From Maricaulis sp. (GTDB lineage: Bacteria > Pseudomonadota > Alphaproteobacteria > Caulobacterales > Maricaulaceae), in contig NZ_JAEPOL010000016.1 in the NCBI RefSeq assembly GCF_017642925.1, positions 1-64,000 on the forward strand: 64,000 nt of DNA, read 5' to 3'. The notes under the pieces were generated by a model. That model made no database searches, was not told where the DNA came from, and saw only the letters and a list, made by a program, of their open reading frames with translations. Below, piece after piece: positions 1 to 8,285 of the stretch. The position numbers were made by a program, and so were the translations under genes. Within the stretch, counting starts at the first letter, position 1, and each line of letters starts with the position of its first letter.

Positions 1-158
1 CACGCCGGAGCCTGATGCTGTCACCCACCAGGCGCGGACGAGCTCCGCACGCTCCCGGGCACAAGGGACTGAGCTCATGCCTCCCATCCCGGAAACCGTC
101 TGCGAGCATACGCGCAGTTGAGAGGGCGGGGATAAGTTTCCGGCCCCGCCCCCACAAA

Positions 159-308
159 CCGTCATCCTGACGAAAGTCAGGACCCAGATCGCAAAGCGGA
201 ATTTTGGCTGGAAAGGCTCAGATCGAATGTCGGCGATGTGCGGGATAAGTGCGAACTCGCGGCCACCCGGCTCTATGAACTGGGCCCTGACTTTCGTCAG
301 GGTGACGG
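159..308. repeat. Family B inverted-repeat element, full copy
   Basis: The left end (CCGTCATCCTGACG followed by AAAGTCAGGACCCAG) and the right end (280-308) are inverted copies of each other with two mismatches over 29 bases. This gives a ~150-bp element with long terminal inverted repeats and no coding capacity. A solitary end of the same family is at 62514-62542. It resembles the small dispersed intergenic palindromic elements of alphaproteobacteria. Confidence 0.7.
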
Positions 309-350
309 TGCTTGTGGGAGCGTTGGTACCTTCTCTCCCAATTGCCTCAC

Positions 351-480
351 TTTTTCCCGGACGGAGGCCCGCGGAAGCGGGCCGTAGATCCGGGATCTAC
401 CGAAGATCACTTCAAGCGATGAGCTTCCCGTCGGTCCCGGCACTCTGCCCGGCCGTCGCCGGGCTTGCAGCCGGGAAAAA
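351..480. repeat. Family A repeat, copy 1
   Basis: Begins TTTTTCCCGG and ends CCGGGAAAAA, so its 10-bp ends are perfect inverted repeats. The body shares the segments GAAGATCA, AGCGATGAGCTTCCCGT and a GC-rich hairpin with three other copies at 11940, 12518 and 12655. At 130 bp it is slightly longer than the others, and its right third (Cys-Gly-rich hairpin part) is divergent. Confidence 0.75.
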
Positions 481-553
481 CGGAATGGTGTTCAGGGTGA
501 TGACTGCAGTTTCAACGCCCCCTCTCCCCACCGGGGAAAAGGCGCGACGCCGC

Positions 554-892
554 CTACGCGTCCTCGAGAACCTTCACATCCTTCATCGGCCGGGCGGTGA
601 CGCAGATGCGGGGGCGTTCGCCTTCGGTCTTGGTGACCAGCAGGCGTTCGACCTGGCTGTCATCGTGGAAGACCACGCCGGTCAGCGCGTCCAGCACCGC
701 CTTGGCGACATTGTCGACATCGTGGGTGGGACTGTTGGGTGTGCGCTGGATCTCGATCACGACCTCGTAAGGCCCCCATTTCGGGCGCGCGCGCTTGAAT
801 TCGAGGCGGAAGAATTCCCCGATCAGCGCCTTGAAACGCCGCGACTGCGTGGTCAGTGCGTCCACGCGCAAATTGAGCTCGTCGCCAGACAT
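554..892 (-). CDS. RusA-like Holliday junction resolvase
   Basis: 112-residue protein. Its core reads DVDNVAKAVLDAL then GVVFHDDSQV, the aspartate-rich signature of the RusA crossover-junction endonuclease family, in which these acidic residues bind Mg2+ and cut four-way junctions. The start at 892 is chosen because GAGGGAAGG lies about 10 bases upstream. In-frame ATGs at 988 and 1024 would add a low-complexity N-terminus and reach into the fumC leader. The gene stands alone, divergent from fumC. RusA is often phage-borne, but no phage genes surround it. Family call good; in vivo role inferred. Confidence 0.75.
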   Translation of the reverse strand: MSGDELNLRVDALTTQSRRFKALIGEFFRLEFKRARPKWGPYEVVIEIQRTPNSPTHDVDNVAKAVLDALTGVVFHDDSQVERLLVTKTEGERPRICVTARPMKDVKVLEDA

Positions 893-1064
893 CAAGGCCT
901 GAACCTTCCCTCTACCGACCCAGTTTTGCGCCTGCCCCCCGCGGGCACCCGATCTGCGGCCTTGCGCATCGCCATCTTGATCGTTCATCTGCCGGTGATA
1001 CACGTTCCCACCGATCACAGCCATATTCCTCCCGCACAATGCGGCCTGCAAGGAGCCTCCCCTG

Positions 1065-2459
1065 ATGAGCGAGATGCGTACCGAGACCGACAGCTTCGGC
1101 CCCCTGGAAGTCCCGTCGGCAAAACTCTTCGGCGCCCAGACCGCGCGTTCGCTGATCAACTTCCCGATCGGCACGGAAACCATGCCCAAGCCGCTGATCC
1201 GCGCGCTGGGCATCGTCAAGCGCTCGGCCGCCCTGGCCAACAAGCGCCTGGACAATATCGAACCGGAGCTGGCCGACGCCATTGCCCAGGCCGCGCTGGA
1301 AGTCGCCGAAGGCAAGCTGGACGACCATTTCCCCTTGTCTGTCTGGCAGACCGGCTCGGGCACCCAGTCGAACATGAACACGAATGAGGTCGTCTCGAAC
1401 CGCGCCATCCAGATCCTGGGCGGCACGGTCGGTTCGAAGGATCCGATCCATCCGAACGACCACGTGAACCGCGCGCAGAGCTCGAACGACACCTTCCCGA
1501 CGGCGATGCATATCGCCGCCGCCGAGGAGATCGTGCACAGCCTCGTGCCCGCCCTGCAGACGCTGCACAACGCACTCAACGACAAGTCGAACCAGTTCAA
1601 GGACATCATCAAGATCGGCCGCACCCACACCCAGGACGCCACGCCGCTGACCCTGGGCCAGGAATTCTCCGGCTATGTCGCGATGGTGAAGAACTCGATC
1701 CGCCGCGTGGAAGCGACGCTGCCCGCCCTGCTCGAGCTTGCCCAGGGCGGCACGGCCGTCGGTACCGGCCTCAACACCAAGAAGGGCTTCGCCGAAGCCT
1801 TCGCCGACGAGGTCGCGGCCTTCACCAAGCTGAAATTCGTCACCGCACCGAACAAGTTCGAGGCCCTGGCCACCAAGGACGCGCTGGTCGAGGCCCATGG
1901 CGCCCTCAACTCGGTCGCCGTCTCCCTGTTCAAGATCGCCAACGATATCCGCTTCCTGGGCTCCGGCCCGCGCTCGGGTCTGGGCGAGATCGCCCTGCCG
2001 GAGAACGAGCCGGGCTCGTCGATCATGCCGGGCAAGGTGAACCCGACCCAGTGCGAGGCGATGACCATGGTCTGCGCCCAGGTGATGGGCAATAACACGA
2101 CGGTCAGCTTCGCCGGCAGCCAAGGCCATTTCGAGCTGAACGTGTTCAAGCCGGTCATCATCTACAATGTGCTGCAGTCGATCCGCCTTCTGGCCGACGC
2201 CGCCAACACTTTCACCGACAAGTGCGTTGTCGGCATCCAGGCCCGCGAGGACAATATCCGGGCGCTGATGGAGCGCTCGCTGATGCTGGTCACCGCGCTC
2301 AACTCGACCATCGGCTATGACAACGCCACCATCGTCGCCAAGACCGCCCACAAGAACGGCACCACGTTGCGCGAGGAGGCCGTCAAGCTGGGCTTCGTGA
2401 CGGAAGAACAGTTCGACGCCATCGTGCGCCCGGAAAACATGCTGGGTCCGAAGGACTAG
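1065..2459 (+). CDS. fumC: Class II fumarate hydratase
   Basis: Catalyses reversible hydration of fumarate to malate in the TCA cycle. The 464 residues match the usual length of the iron-free, homotetrameric class II enzyme. The fumarase/aspartase signature [11 protein letters not shown] is present near residue 320 and supplies the flexible catalytic serine loop. The segment [10 protein letters not shown] near residue 185 contains the catalytic histidine. The substrate-binding stretch SSNDTFPTA is near residue 143. The start follows AAGGAGCC at a sensible spacing. A small DUF4169 gene follows 13 bases downstream and is probably co-transcribed. Confidence 0.97.
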   Translation: MSEMRTETDSFGPLEVPSAKLFGAQTARSLINFPIGTETMPKPLIRALGIVKRSAALANKRLDNIEPELADAIAQAALEVAEGKLDDHFPLSVWQTGSGTQSNMNTNEVVSNRAIQILGGTVGSKDPIHPNDHVNRAQSSNDTFPTAMHIAAAEEIVHSLVPALQTLHNALNDKSNQFKDIIKIGRTHTQDATPLTLGQEFSGYVAMVKNSIRRVEATLPALLELAQGGTAVGTGLNTKKGFAEAFADEVAAFTKLKFVTAPNKFEALATKDALVEAHGALNSVAVSLFKIANDIRFLGSGPRSGLGEIALPENEPGSSIMPGKVNPTQCEAMTMVCAQVMGNNTTVSFAGSQGHFELNVFKPVIIYNVLQSIRLLADAANTFTDKCVVGIQAREDNIRALMERSLMLVTALNSTIGYDNATIVAKTAHKNGTTLREEAVKLGFVTEEQFDAIVRPENMLGPKD

Positions 2460-2472
2460 GTCAAAGGCCGCC

Positions 2473-2661
2473 ATGACCAAGCCCGTCAATCTCCGCCAGT
2501 ATCGCAAGCGCAAGCAGCGCGAGGACAAGGCCGCGGCCGCCGAGGCGAACCGTGTGAAGCATGGCACGCCGAAAGCGGTCTCGGACCTGGCGAAAGCGCG
2601 GGCGGAGATGGCGGCGAAGACGCTGGACGGGCACAGGCGGGACGAGCCGAACGGGCAATAG
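2473..2661 (+). CDS. DUF4169 family small basic protein
   Basis: 62 residues, highly charged, starting MTKPVNLRQYRKRKQRE and ending in a conserved LDGHRRD motif. This is the pattern of the alphaproteobacterial DUF4169 family, whose function is unknown. No signal peptide or membrane segment. It lies 13 bp behind fumC on the same strand, so it is likely read through from the fumC transcript. A family C inverted element begins 13 bases after its stop and may form the transcript end. Confidence 0.85.
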   Translation: MTKPVNLRQYRKRKQREDKAAAAEANRVKHGTPKAVSDLAKARAEMAAKTLDGHRRDEPNGQ

Positions 2662-2674
2662 CAACAACGCACGC

Positions 2675-2841
2675 TGTCATCCCGGCCGAATGCCCCGCGA
2701 AGGCGGGGCGCAGAGCAGGGACCCATACGCTTCGGCGACGGCCCAAAGCAGGCTCGATGCCTGCGACAGCTGGATCGACACCGTGACTATGGGTCCCGGA
2801 CTTCCGCCCGGCCCCAGGCCGGGCATCCATCCGGGATGACA
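2675..2841. repeat. Family C MITE-like inverted element, copy 1
   Basis: Bounded by TGTCATCCCGG on the left and its exact reverse complement CCGGGATGACA on the right. Total 167 bp. Inside each end sits a second hairpin (ATGCCCCGCGAAGGCGGGGC on the left, a GGCC-rich one on the right) and then inward-facing GGGACCCATA / TATGGGTCCC blocks. A second copy of nearly identical size and architecture lies at 54537-54702. No coding capacity. Confidence 0.8.
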
Positions 2842-2854
2842 CTTAAGATGCGCG

Positions 2855-3160
2855 CTAAAACGGCGAGTTCAGTACCGGCACGCGGCCGTGCTTGCGGCGG
2901 TATTCGGTTATCAGGCGCTGGGCCTCTTCCGCGTCGGCGCGGGATTCCATGAACATCATGGCGGTCGGGATGGCGGGCTGGCGTTCACCGGCGGGTTCGA
3001 GCTCGCGGGCGAAGGCGCGGCGGAGCGAGCGGGCCGGGCCGATCTTCAGCACCGAGGAAATGTCCCGCTCGTCGCACAGCAGCACGTAGACGCCCGGGAC
3101 ATCCGGAACCATCTCCGTATTGAAACGCGACAGGGCGACCGGCTTGTGCCAGCGCTTCAT
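2855..3160 (-). CDS. Small protein with GIY-YIG-like N-terminal pattern
   Basis: 101 residues. The N-terminal part reads PGVYVLL, then VLKIG about 14 residues later, resembling the two strands of a GIY-YIG nuclease fold. The C-terminal part (AEEAQRLITEYRRKHGRVPVLN) is strongly patterned and looks conserved. The usual catalytic arginine and glutamate cannot be assigned with confidence, so this may be a non-nuclease relative. The start at 3160 has AGGAGA nine bases upstream; an upstream in-frame ATG at 3187 has no better site. Function unknown. Confidence 0.7.
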   Translation of the reverse strand: MKRWHKPVALSRFNTEMVPDVPGVYVLLCDERDISSVLKIGPARSLRRAFARELEPAGERQPAIPTAMMFMESRADAEEAQRLITEYRRKHGRVPVLNSPF

Positions 3161-3258
3161 TCCGGCTTCTCCTGCAAGGCGTGGCATGACGCCTCCAAAT
3201 CGTTCGGACAGATTTGCCCGATCCGGTAATCAGGCAATTAACGCTGCTGCATACGGTA

Positions 3259-3927
3259 TCAACCGGTCGAGAAGGCGAGGATGCGGCTGATCTCGCTCTG
3301 GCTCCTGCCGCTCTCCTCCGACCAGGCCGTGATCGCCGCCTGCGCTTTTGCAATGGCCGCTTTCGACGTTGGCGGCTTGTCGACCACGCCTTCCCTCACC
3401 AGCGCCGCGCCGACATCCTTCGACAGGATCCAGGCGTCCCAGCCGGAAAAGCGCAGGAAATACTGCGCCGTCATGCCCGACAGACGCGAGCCGCGTGTCT
3501 TCAGCACGTCCAGCAGGCCGGGCTGGTCGCCGGCCGGCCAGTTGGCCATGAAGCGGCCGAACCCGCCATGCTCCTTTGAGATATCGGCGACGAAGCCGGC
3601 ATTGTGGACGGTGGCGAGGATCTTCTGGCCATTGCGCACGATACGTTCGTCCGAGGCCAGCCGGGCCACATCATCGTCGGAATAGAAGCTGACCGTCGCC
3701 GGGTCGAACCCGTCGAAAGCGGCCTCGAAACCGGGCCATTTCGCCTCGATCACCTTCCACACGAAACCGGCCTGGAAGACGCAGCGCGTCATGGTGGAAA
3801 GCCAGCGATCGTCCGGGATATCCGCGATTTCCTGCACTGTGCGCAGGTGGCCATGGGCCGCCAGACGCGTATCCAGATCGGGATGGTGCATCCGGGCCAT
3901 CGCCTCGATCTCGCTGAAGTTTTTCAT
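3259..3927 (-). CDS. DNA-3-methyladenine glycosylase I family protein (divergent)
   Basis: 222 residues. The segment STMTRCVFQAGFVWKVIEAKWPGFEAAFDGFDPATV closely follows the helical region of Tag (alkylated-base glycosylase of the HhH superfamily). The Tag N-terminal zinc motif (Cys-Gly-Trp) is absent, so this is the divergent branch of the family and its substrate is uncertain. The start at 3927 is preceded by GGGGAG. A canonical Tag paralogue is at 12964-13542. It is transcribed away from the endolysin-like gene at 4033. Confidence 0.8.
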   Translation of the reverse strand: MKNFSEIEAMARMHHPDLDTRLAAHGHLRTVQEIADIPDDRWLSTMTRCVFQAGFVWKVIEAKWPGFEAAFDGFDPATVSFYSDDDVARLASDERIVRNGQKILATVHNAGFVADISKEHGGFGRFMANWPAGDQPGLLDVLKTRGSRLSGMTAQYFLRFSGWDAWILSKDVGAALVREGVVDKPPTSKAAIAKAQAAITAWSEESGRSQSEISRILAFSTG

Positions 3928-4032
3928 TCCGTATCTCCCCTCGTCAGCCAGATATGGCATCGTTTTTACCGCGCGCAACTTGTCCCCGCCCCTCCTGGCC
4001 CGGCCTAGGCTGGATGGAAACGGGAGACGGAC

Positions 4033-5046
4033 ATGCCAGAACTCAATCGCACCGCCCTTGACGCCGTGGCGTCAACGCGCCCGCAAAGCGCCGCCATCAT
4101 CGCCGCCATCCGGCCGCACCTGCCGGGCGCGCTCACGGCCGCCGCTATCGATACGCCCCTGCGGCAGGCGCATTTTCTCGCCCAGATCGCCCATGAGAGC
4201 GACGGCTTCGCCACCCTCACCGAATATGCCAGCGGGCGCGCCTATGAGGGGCGGACCGATCTGGGCAATACCCGGCCCGGCGACGGGGTGCGCTACAAGG
4301 GCCGCGGCCTGATCCAGCTGACCGGACGCGCCAATTACCGCCGAATGGGCCGCCGGCTGGGTATCGGCCTGGAGGCTGAACCCCGGCGCGCCGCGGATCC
4401 GGATATCGCCGTGCGCACGGCCTGTGCCTACTGGCAGGACCGGCAGCTGAACACTTATGCCGATCGCGACGATCTGATCGCCGTCACCTTTGCCGTCAAT
4501 GGCGGTCTCAACGGTCTTGCCGACCGGCGCGAGCGGCTGACCCGCGTGCGGACCGCGATGGGCCGCAATCTCGACTGGAGCCCGGCACCGCATCCCGTGC
4601 TACAGCGCGGCGGGCGCGGCCCGGCGGTCGCCAGCCTGCAATATGCACTGCGTCAGGCGGCCTGCGATGTGCGGATCGATGGCGATTTCGGCCCCGCGAC
4701 AGAGCGCACGCTGCGGCGCTTCCAGACGCAGACCGGACTGGCGGCCGACGGGATCGCCGGACCGGCCGCCTGGGCGGCGCTCTTGAGGCGGCCCGCGCTT
4801 GCCAGCGCGCACGCGCCGGGCGACAAACCGGACATGCCGCTTGTCAAACGCTCGCTTTCCCTTGCCGGTCACCGCACCAGCCTGTCGCTCGAACCGGAAT
4901 TCTGGGAGGAGATCGACCGAGCCGTTGCCGAGGACGGCCGCTCGCTGGCCGGGCTTGTCGCCGAGATCGACGAGGCGCGCGGCGAGGATCCGCTGGCCTC
5001 GTCCATGCGGGTCTGGGTGCTCGAACGCCTGCGTGCCGGGCGCTGA
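4033..5046 (+). CDS. GH19 endolysin-like protein with PG-binding and ribbon-helix-helix domains
   Basis: 337 residues with three apparent parts. Residues ~1-185 look like a glycoside hydrolase 19 / lysozyme-like domain (AHFLAQIAHESDGF with the likely catalytic Glu, then YKGRGLIQLTGRANY). Residues ~190-255 are a PG_binding_1 domain (GRGPAVASLQYALR, DGDFGPATERTLRRFQ). Residues ~270-337 read KRSLSLAGHRTSLSLEPEFW and on to SSMRVWVLERLR, matching the RHH_4 ribbon-helix-helix DNA-binding family. No signal peptide is evident. The start follows GGGAGA. A cell-wall lyase fused to a DNA-binding-type domain is odd: no stop or frame change separates them. Domain calls are by pattern; the joint function is unknown. 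Confidence 0.8.
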   Translation: MPELNRTALDAVASTRPQSAAIIAAIRPHLPGALTAAAIDTPLRQAHFLAQIAHESDGFATLTEYASGRAYEGRTDLGNTRPGDGVRYKGRGLIQLTGRANYRRMGRRLGIGLEAEPRRAADPDIAVRTACAYWQDRQLNTYADRDDLIAVTFAVNGGLNGLADRRERLTRVRTAMGRNLDWSPAPHPVLQRGGRGPAVASLQYALRQAACDVRIDGDFGPATERTLRRFQTQTGLAADGIAGPAAWAALLRRPALASAHAPGDKPDMPLVKRSLSLAGHRTSLSLEPEFWEEIDRAVAEDGRSLAGLVAEIDEARGEDPLASSMRVWVLERLRAGR

Positions 5047-5052
5047 CCAGGC

Positions 5053-5667
5053 TCAGTGGCTGCGCGCCAGCCAGGCTCCAACGTCCGGATTGGTATCGTC
5101 AAAGAGGACCGGTTCCTGCGAACAATCCCAGCCCGGCGCCAGCCGGTCGGCTGCCTCGCGGGCGATGAGATTGGCATCGCGCAGGGCCGAGGCGTCGACA
5201 TGAGCGACGGCGCAGGCCGTGTCCGCTCCGTGCGGGTCGAGCGTGGTGACGATCAGCGTGTTCGGCTCTTCCAGCCCGCCGGAGACTTCCAGCATTTCCG
5301 GCGGATTATAGTGGATATAGCGGTGGATGGTGGCGAAAGCCGCGCCATCGCGCAGACGCCATTCGACAACATCGTTGAACCCGCCGAACAGGCCGCGCAT
5401 GGGCGGTGCGATGAAGTCTGACATTGCCCCGCCGGGACGGGCGTAAGCGATCGCCGCCCCGTGCTCGCCCGCCGCGATCTGAAACGACCAGTCATCATGA
5501 CCGGCGCACCGGATCTCGACCCCGGGCTCGTCCGGCAATTGCCGCTCGGTGCAGGTCTCGTCGATGCGCGTATAGGTGCTGTCGACCGACCGAGCCGCGG
5601 CTCCGCCCGCCAGCGATACTGCCAGCGATACGGGCAGCGCGGCCGCAAACAAGATCGTTCTGGACAT
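5053..5667 (-). CDS. Secreted protein of unknown function
   Basis: 204 residues with a clear Sec signal peptide (MSRTILFAAALPVSLAVSLA, predicted cut after GGAAA). The mature part contains two well-spaced cysteine pairs (CTERQ..IRCAG and TACAV..GWDCSQ), suggesting disulfides in the periplasm. I recognise no family. It is convergent with the endolysin-like gene, ending 6 bases from that gene's stop, and is separated by 62 bp from the SRPBCC gene upstream. Confidence 0.7.
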   Translation of the reverse strand: MSRTILFAAALPVSLAVSLAGGAAARSVDSTYTRIDETCTERQLPDEPGVEIRCAGHDDWSFQIAAGEHGAAIAYARPGGAMSDFIAPPMRGLFGGFNDVVEWRLRDGAAFATIHRYIHYNPPEMLEVSGGLEEPNTLIVTTLDPHGADTACAVAHVDASALRDANLIAREAADRLAPGWDCSQEPVLFDDTNPDVGAWLARSH

Positions 5668-5729
5668 TCCGCTCTCCCCCTACAGGCACCGCAGCCTAGC
5701 GTGCCCGCAGGGAGAGGCAACCGGCGCCG

Positions 5730-6164
5730 CTAGCCGGCCATGGCCGGTTCGGTGACGCGAACCCGCAGCTTGACGAAATGCTCGTCCCAGCCGGCGTCAT
5801 GGCCGCACAATTGTTCGAACACATCGACCGGCGCGCCCTCGAACCCGTCATGCACCAGCTTGACCAGCGTGCCCGAGGCGACCTCGCTCAGCGTCCATTC
5901 GACCCGTGTCAGATGCTCACCGAGCCATTTGTGGGTGAAAGTGTAGACCAGCCGGGACGGTGCCTCGGCTTCGACCACCTCGCCCCACATGCACCGCTCG
6001 GGCTCTTCAAGGCTCTTGAGAAACATGTAGGGGCCGGGCGTTACCAGCGACCGGTCAACGGGATGGAACCAGCGCGCCAGATTGTCCTGGCCGGTGAGGA
6101 AGTCCCAGACGCGCTCGCGCGGCGCCTTGAGGAACAGCGATTTCTCGATGCGTGGCTCAGCCAT
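5730..6164 (-). CDS. SRPBCC (AHSA1-like) domain protein
   Basis: 144 residues. The start IEKSLFLKAPRERVWDFLT followed by LARWFHP and a C-terminal GWDEHFVKLR is typical of the START-like SRPBCC/AHSA1 fold, a cavity that binds hydrophobic ligands. It overlaps the ArsR-type regulator gene by 8 bases, an arrangement common in bacteria where a small winged-helix regulator and an SRPBCC protein form an autoregulated pair. The ligand is unknown. Confidence 0.88.
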   Translation of the reverse strand: MAEPRIEKSLFLKAPRERVWDFLTGQDNLARWFHPVDRSLVTPGPYMFLKSLEEPERCMWGEVVEAEAPSRLVYTFTHKWLGEHLTRVEWTLSEVASGTLVKLVHDGFEGAPVDVFEQLCGHDAGWDEHFVKLRVRVTEPAMAG

Positions 6165-6471
6165 GCTCTTTCTCCACTTCTTGTTTCAGTTTGCTCAGCT
6201 TGTCGTCCCAGAAGGCGTCGAAGCGGGAGACCCAGTCGGCGACCTGCTGCAGGGGGGCGGCGTTGAGCCGGTTGAACCGCTCGCGGCCGCGCGCCTCGAC
6301 GCTGATCAGCCCGCCATCGCTGAGCACTTTGAGATGCTTGGCGACAGCGGGACGGGTCATGTCGAACCGGTCCGCCACATCCCCGACGGTCATCGCCCCT
6401 TCGGAGAGAAGCGCGAGAATTTCCCGCCGTGTCGGGTCGGCGATTGCCCTGAAGATATCCGGCCGGTCCAT
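6157..6471 (-). CDS. ArsR family winged-helix regulator
   Basis: 104 residues. DIFRAIADPTRREILALLSEG and MTRPAVAKHLKVLSDGGLI are the classic ArsR helix-turn-helix and dimer elements. No metal-binding cysteines are present, so it belongs to the metal-independent group usually paired with SRPBCC genes. GGAGGG lies five bases before the start. Two inverted-repeat operators and a strong promoter lie immediately upstream (6487-6533), which argues for autoregulation of this two-gene operon. Confidence 0.92.
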   Translation of the reverse strand: MDRPDIFRAIADPTRREILALLSEGAMTVGDVADRFDMTRPAVAKHLKVLSDGGLISVEARGRERFNRLNAAPLQQVADWVSRFDAFWDDKLSKLKQEVEKEHG

Positions 6472-6486
6472 GCGGGCCCTCCATAT

Positions 6487-6533
6487 GAAACCATCTGGTT
6501 TCTTTTATATGGAACCGATTGGTTTCATGTCAA
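6487..6533 (-). promoter_or_regulatory. Autoregulated promoter with two ArsR operators
   Basis: Read on the minus strand: a consensus -35 TTGACA (6533-6528), 17 bases, then an AT-rich -10 (ATATAA, 6510-6505). The spacer is almost filled by GAAACCAATCGGTTCC (6526-6511). A second, perfect palindrome GAAACCAGATGGTTTC (6502-6487) follows at the expected transcription start. The two centres are 24 bp apart. Both sites match each other at 12 of 16 positions or better, which strongly suggests binding by the adjacent ArsR protein. Confidence 0.85.
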
Positions 6534-6587
6534 GCGCCACCGCGGTTCGGCTTGACGCTTGGCGCATTCCGCAGTGAAACCGGAGAT

Positions 6588-8219
6588 GTGAGCGATTCAG
6601 ATGGGCAATCCTGGCTGGGACAGATCGCCAAGGCCTTCCGCGACGGCCGGGGTCCGGCCCTGTGGGTTCTGGGCATCGGCGTCGGCCTCGTCGCCGGCTA
6701 TGCCACCCTCGCCCTGAGGCTGGGCATTTCCGCCGTCGAGCGCGGCGCGTTCGGCGTCACGGAAATCCATCTCGCCTCCGCCGCCTCCCACCTGCCCGCC
6801 TGGCGCGTCATCCTGATCCCGCTCGCCGCCGGCTGCGTCATCGCGGCCATGCTGTGGCTGGGCAAGCGCTGGAACCTGTCGCCGGACACGCGCGGCAAGG
6901 GCGTCGCCGACGTGCTGGAAGCGCGCGCCGTGAATGCCGGACGGATCGACCTGAAGTCGGGGCTCTATTCCGCTGTCATGTCGGCGATCTCGCTGGGCGG
7001 CGGCGCCAGTGCGGGCCGCGAGGGCCCGGCCGTGCATCTGGGTGCCACCCTCGCCTCGCAATTCGGCAAATGGCTCGACATGCCCGCCCGCGGCAGCCGC
7101 ATCCTGCTGGCCTGCGGTGCGGCAGCGGCGGTCTCGGCCAGCTTCAACGCGCCGGTCGCCGGCGCCCTCTTCGCCTTCGAGGTCGTGCTGGGCCACTACG
7201 CCCTGCGCTCCATCGCGCCAGTCGCCTCCTCCTCCATCGTCGGCGCCCTGATCGTGCGGCATCATTTCGGCCAGGACCCGGTCTTCGGCCTGCCGGAGAT
7301 GGCCGCGGCCAGCGTGTGGGATTTCCCGGCCGCCGCCCTGCTGGGCTTTGCCGCGGCGGGGCTCGCCATCGTCTTCAATCGCGGCGCCATCTTCCTGCCG
7401 GCCCGGCTGGGCCAGTGGATGGAGCGCATGCATCTGCCGGTCTGGCTTCTGCCCATTCCCGGCGGGCTCCTGATCGGCCTCATCGCGCTCATCGCGCCGG
7501 AAATCCTCGGCGTGGGTTATGAGGCCACCTCCAACGCCCTACGCGGCGAATACGCCTTCCAGCAGCTCATCCTCTTCATCGCGCTGAAGACCCTGGCGAC
7601 CGTGCTGTCGCTCGGCTTCCGCTTTGCCGGCGGCGTATTCTCGCCCTCCATGTATCTGGGCGCCATGCTGGGCGCGGCCTTCGGCATCGCGCTGAGTGCG
7701 ATACTGGGCGAACACACGGCGGGACCGGCCTTCTTCGCGGTGATCGGCATGGGCGCCGTCTCCGGCGCCGTGCTGGGCGCGCCGCTCTCGACCACGCTGA
7801 TCGTGTTCGAGCTGACCACGAGCTATGAAGCCTCGGTCGCGGTACTGCTGGCCGTCTCGCTGGCGACCGTGCTGTCGCAATCGGCGCTGGGCGGCTCGCT
7901 GTTCCAGCTGCAGGTCCAGCGCAAGGGCTATGACCTCTCCGGCGGATCGAGCCGGCTGGTGCTGCAGACCGTGCGTGTGCGCGACGTGCTGGTGCCGCTG
8001 GACGACTGGGGCAAGTCGGAAATCCCCGACAAGACCTGCGTCTTCGAGGACGACACGCTGGGCCGGGCGCTCGGCGTGCTGGATGCCGAACAGGTCGACG
8101 GCGCTGCTGTACGGCAACGTACGGGGGAACAGGCCATCATCGGCTGGATCGCCAAGGCCGACGCCCAGGCCGCCTATGCCCGCCGCCTCGCCGAGATCAG
8201 CGAAGAGGAACACCGTTAA
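6588..8219 (+). CDS. ClC-family chloride channel/antiporter with CBS-like tail
   Basis: 543 residues. Contains the ClC selectivity-filter elements: GREGPAVHLGA (the gating glutamate) near residue 148, FNAPVAGALFAFE near 190, and FRFAGGVFSPSMYLGAMLGAAFG near 345. About ten to twelve membrane segments, inner membrane. The last ~95 residues (from VRDVLVPL) look like a single degenerate CBS regulatory module. Start choice is uncertain: GTG at 6588 has GGAG only two bases away, and TTG codons at 6519 or 6558 are in frame. Cl-/H+ exchange versus channel activity cannot be told by eye. Confidence 0.85.
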   Translation: MSDSDGQSWLGQIAKAFRDGRGPALWVLGIGVGLVAGYATLALRLGISAVERGAFGVTEIHLASAASHLPAWRVILIPLAAGCVIAAMLWLGKRWNLSPDTRGKGVADVLEARAVNAGRIDLKSGLYSAVMSAISLGGGASAGREGPAVHLGATLASQFGKWLDMPARGSRILLACGAAAAVSASFNAPVAGALFAFEVVLGHYALRSIAPVASSSIVGALIVRHHFGQDPVFGLPEMAAASVWDFPAAALLGFAAAGLAIVFNRGAIFLPARLGQWMERMHLPVWLLPIPGGLLIGLIALIAPEILGVGYEATSNALRGEYAFQQLILFIALKTLATVLSLGFRFAGGVFSPSMYLGAMLGAAFGIALSAILGEHTAGPAFFAVIGMGAVSGAVLGAPLSTTLIVFELTTSYEASVAVLLAVSLATVLSQSALGGSLFQLQVQRKGYDLSGGSSRLVLQTVRVRDVLVPLDDWGKSEIPDKTCVFEDDTLGRALGVLDAEQVDGAAVRQRTGEQAIIGWIAKADAQAAYARRLAEISEEEHR

Positions 8220-8285
8220 GACGGTTTTCGCCTGTCGCGCGAACCGGTTAGCGCTCTGGAAAGGATGTCCCGCTAAGGTGGCAGG

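Larger units (their letters stand above)
1..553. other. Non-coding stretch with repeats, window edge
   Basis: No convincing gene is seen here. Short open frames run in from the left edge but none resembles a protein I recognise, so a partial gene end cannot be excluded in the first ~120 bases. The stretch holds a family B inverted element (159-308) and a family A element (351-480), both described separately. Confidence 0.5.

Noticed and set aside
912-2726. 604-codon open frame antisense to fumC
   Set aside because: It mirrors the fumC frame in GC-rich DNA, is rich in Arg/Gly/Val without recognisable motifs, and fumC itself is certain.
4033-5046. Prophage lysis module around the GH19 endolysin-like gene
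   Set aside because: No holin, structural, integrase or terminase genes lie nearby; the neighbours are ordinary chromosomal genes.
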